Below the pieces are notes generated by a model. That model was not told where the DNA came from and searched no databases. It saw only the letters and a program-made list of their open reading frames with translations. This document shows, piece by piece, positions 5,098-5,123 of a DNA stretch of 5,123 nt (position 1 is its first letter; each line of letters starts with the position of its first letter). The position numbers and the translations under genes were made by a program. This stretch comes from Spirochaetia bacterium (GTDB lineage Bacteria; Spirochaetota; Spirochaetia; Treponematales; Treponemataceae): the NCBI GenBank assembly GCA_900770075.1, contig CAAGIZ010000153.1, forward strand, positions 1 through 5,123. Reading direction: 5' to 3'.

Positions 5098-5123
5098 GGG
5101 CGACTAGCTCAGTTGGTAGAGCA
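5098..5123 (+). tRNA. tRNA, 5' part only, identity not determinable
   Basis: The sequence GGGCGAC (5098-5104) fits an acceptor strand. It is followed by TA and a D arm GCTC-AGTTGGTA-GAGC (5107-5122), 29 nt after tRNA-Arg on the same strand. The window ends before the anticodon. Similar 5' halves occur in several tRNAs, for example valine and lysine, so no amino acid is assigned. Confidence 0.85.

Noticed and set aside
1..5123. CRISPR array, transposase, phage genes or defence system
   Set aside because: No regularly spaced direct repeats of CRISPR size and no such coding regions were found; all large frames are flagellar.

Overview
The window looks like a piece of a spirochete chromosome, most likely a Treponema or close relative. 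The gene order flgN-like, flgK, flgL, fliW, csrA matches the order I know from treponemes, and the FlgK and FlgL proteins are long, as in spirochetes. Base composition is moderate, with T-rich spacers. The species cannot be named from the sequence alone.

Positions 43-4544 hold one minus-strand run of five flagellar genes, read right to left: a FlgN-like export chaperone (4101-4544), hook-filament junction protein FlgK (2149-4017), junction protein FlgL (868-2112), FliW (270-713) and the RNA-binding regulator CsrA (43-270). Gaps are 83 nt (flgN-flgK), 36 nt (flgK-flgL), 154 nt (flgL-fliW) and a 1-nt stop/start overlap (fliW-csrA). The set links late flagellar assembly to the FliW-CsrA switch. 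FlgN chaperones FlgK and FlgL, these cap the hook and seat the filament, and FliW senses free flagellin and sequesters CsrA, which otherwise represses translation of flagellar mRNA.

The spacers carry the most unusual signals. The flgK leader holds a short tandem array with GGA (the CsrA recognition core) every 9 nt, five times in phase, ending in the Shine-Dalgarno. The flgN Shine-Dalgarno sits in a small hairpin loop with a GGAUGU sequence. The flgL-fliW gap holds a 13-bp imperfect hairpin and a dispersed-repeat hairpin of the kind that yields spurious 'HPEFISG'-like peptides. Together these suggest, without proving it, that CsrA may act on the mRNA of its own operon.

Positions 4545-4874 separate the flagellar genes from a plus-strand tRNA cluster. 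They hold a possible sigma-28-like promoter for flgN, a 7-bp inverted repeat, a GC-rich structured block that may be a repeat, and a good sigma-70-type promoter firing toward the tRNAs. The cluster is tRNA-His(GTG), tRNA-Arg(TCG) and a third tRNA cut off by the window edge; neither complete tRNA encodes its CCA end. Positions 1-42, downstream of csrA, contain no gene start and no convincing terminator.
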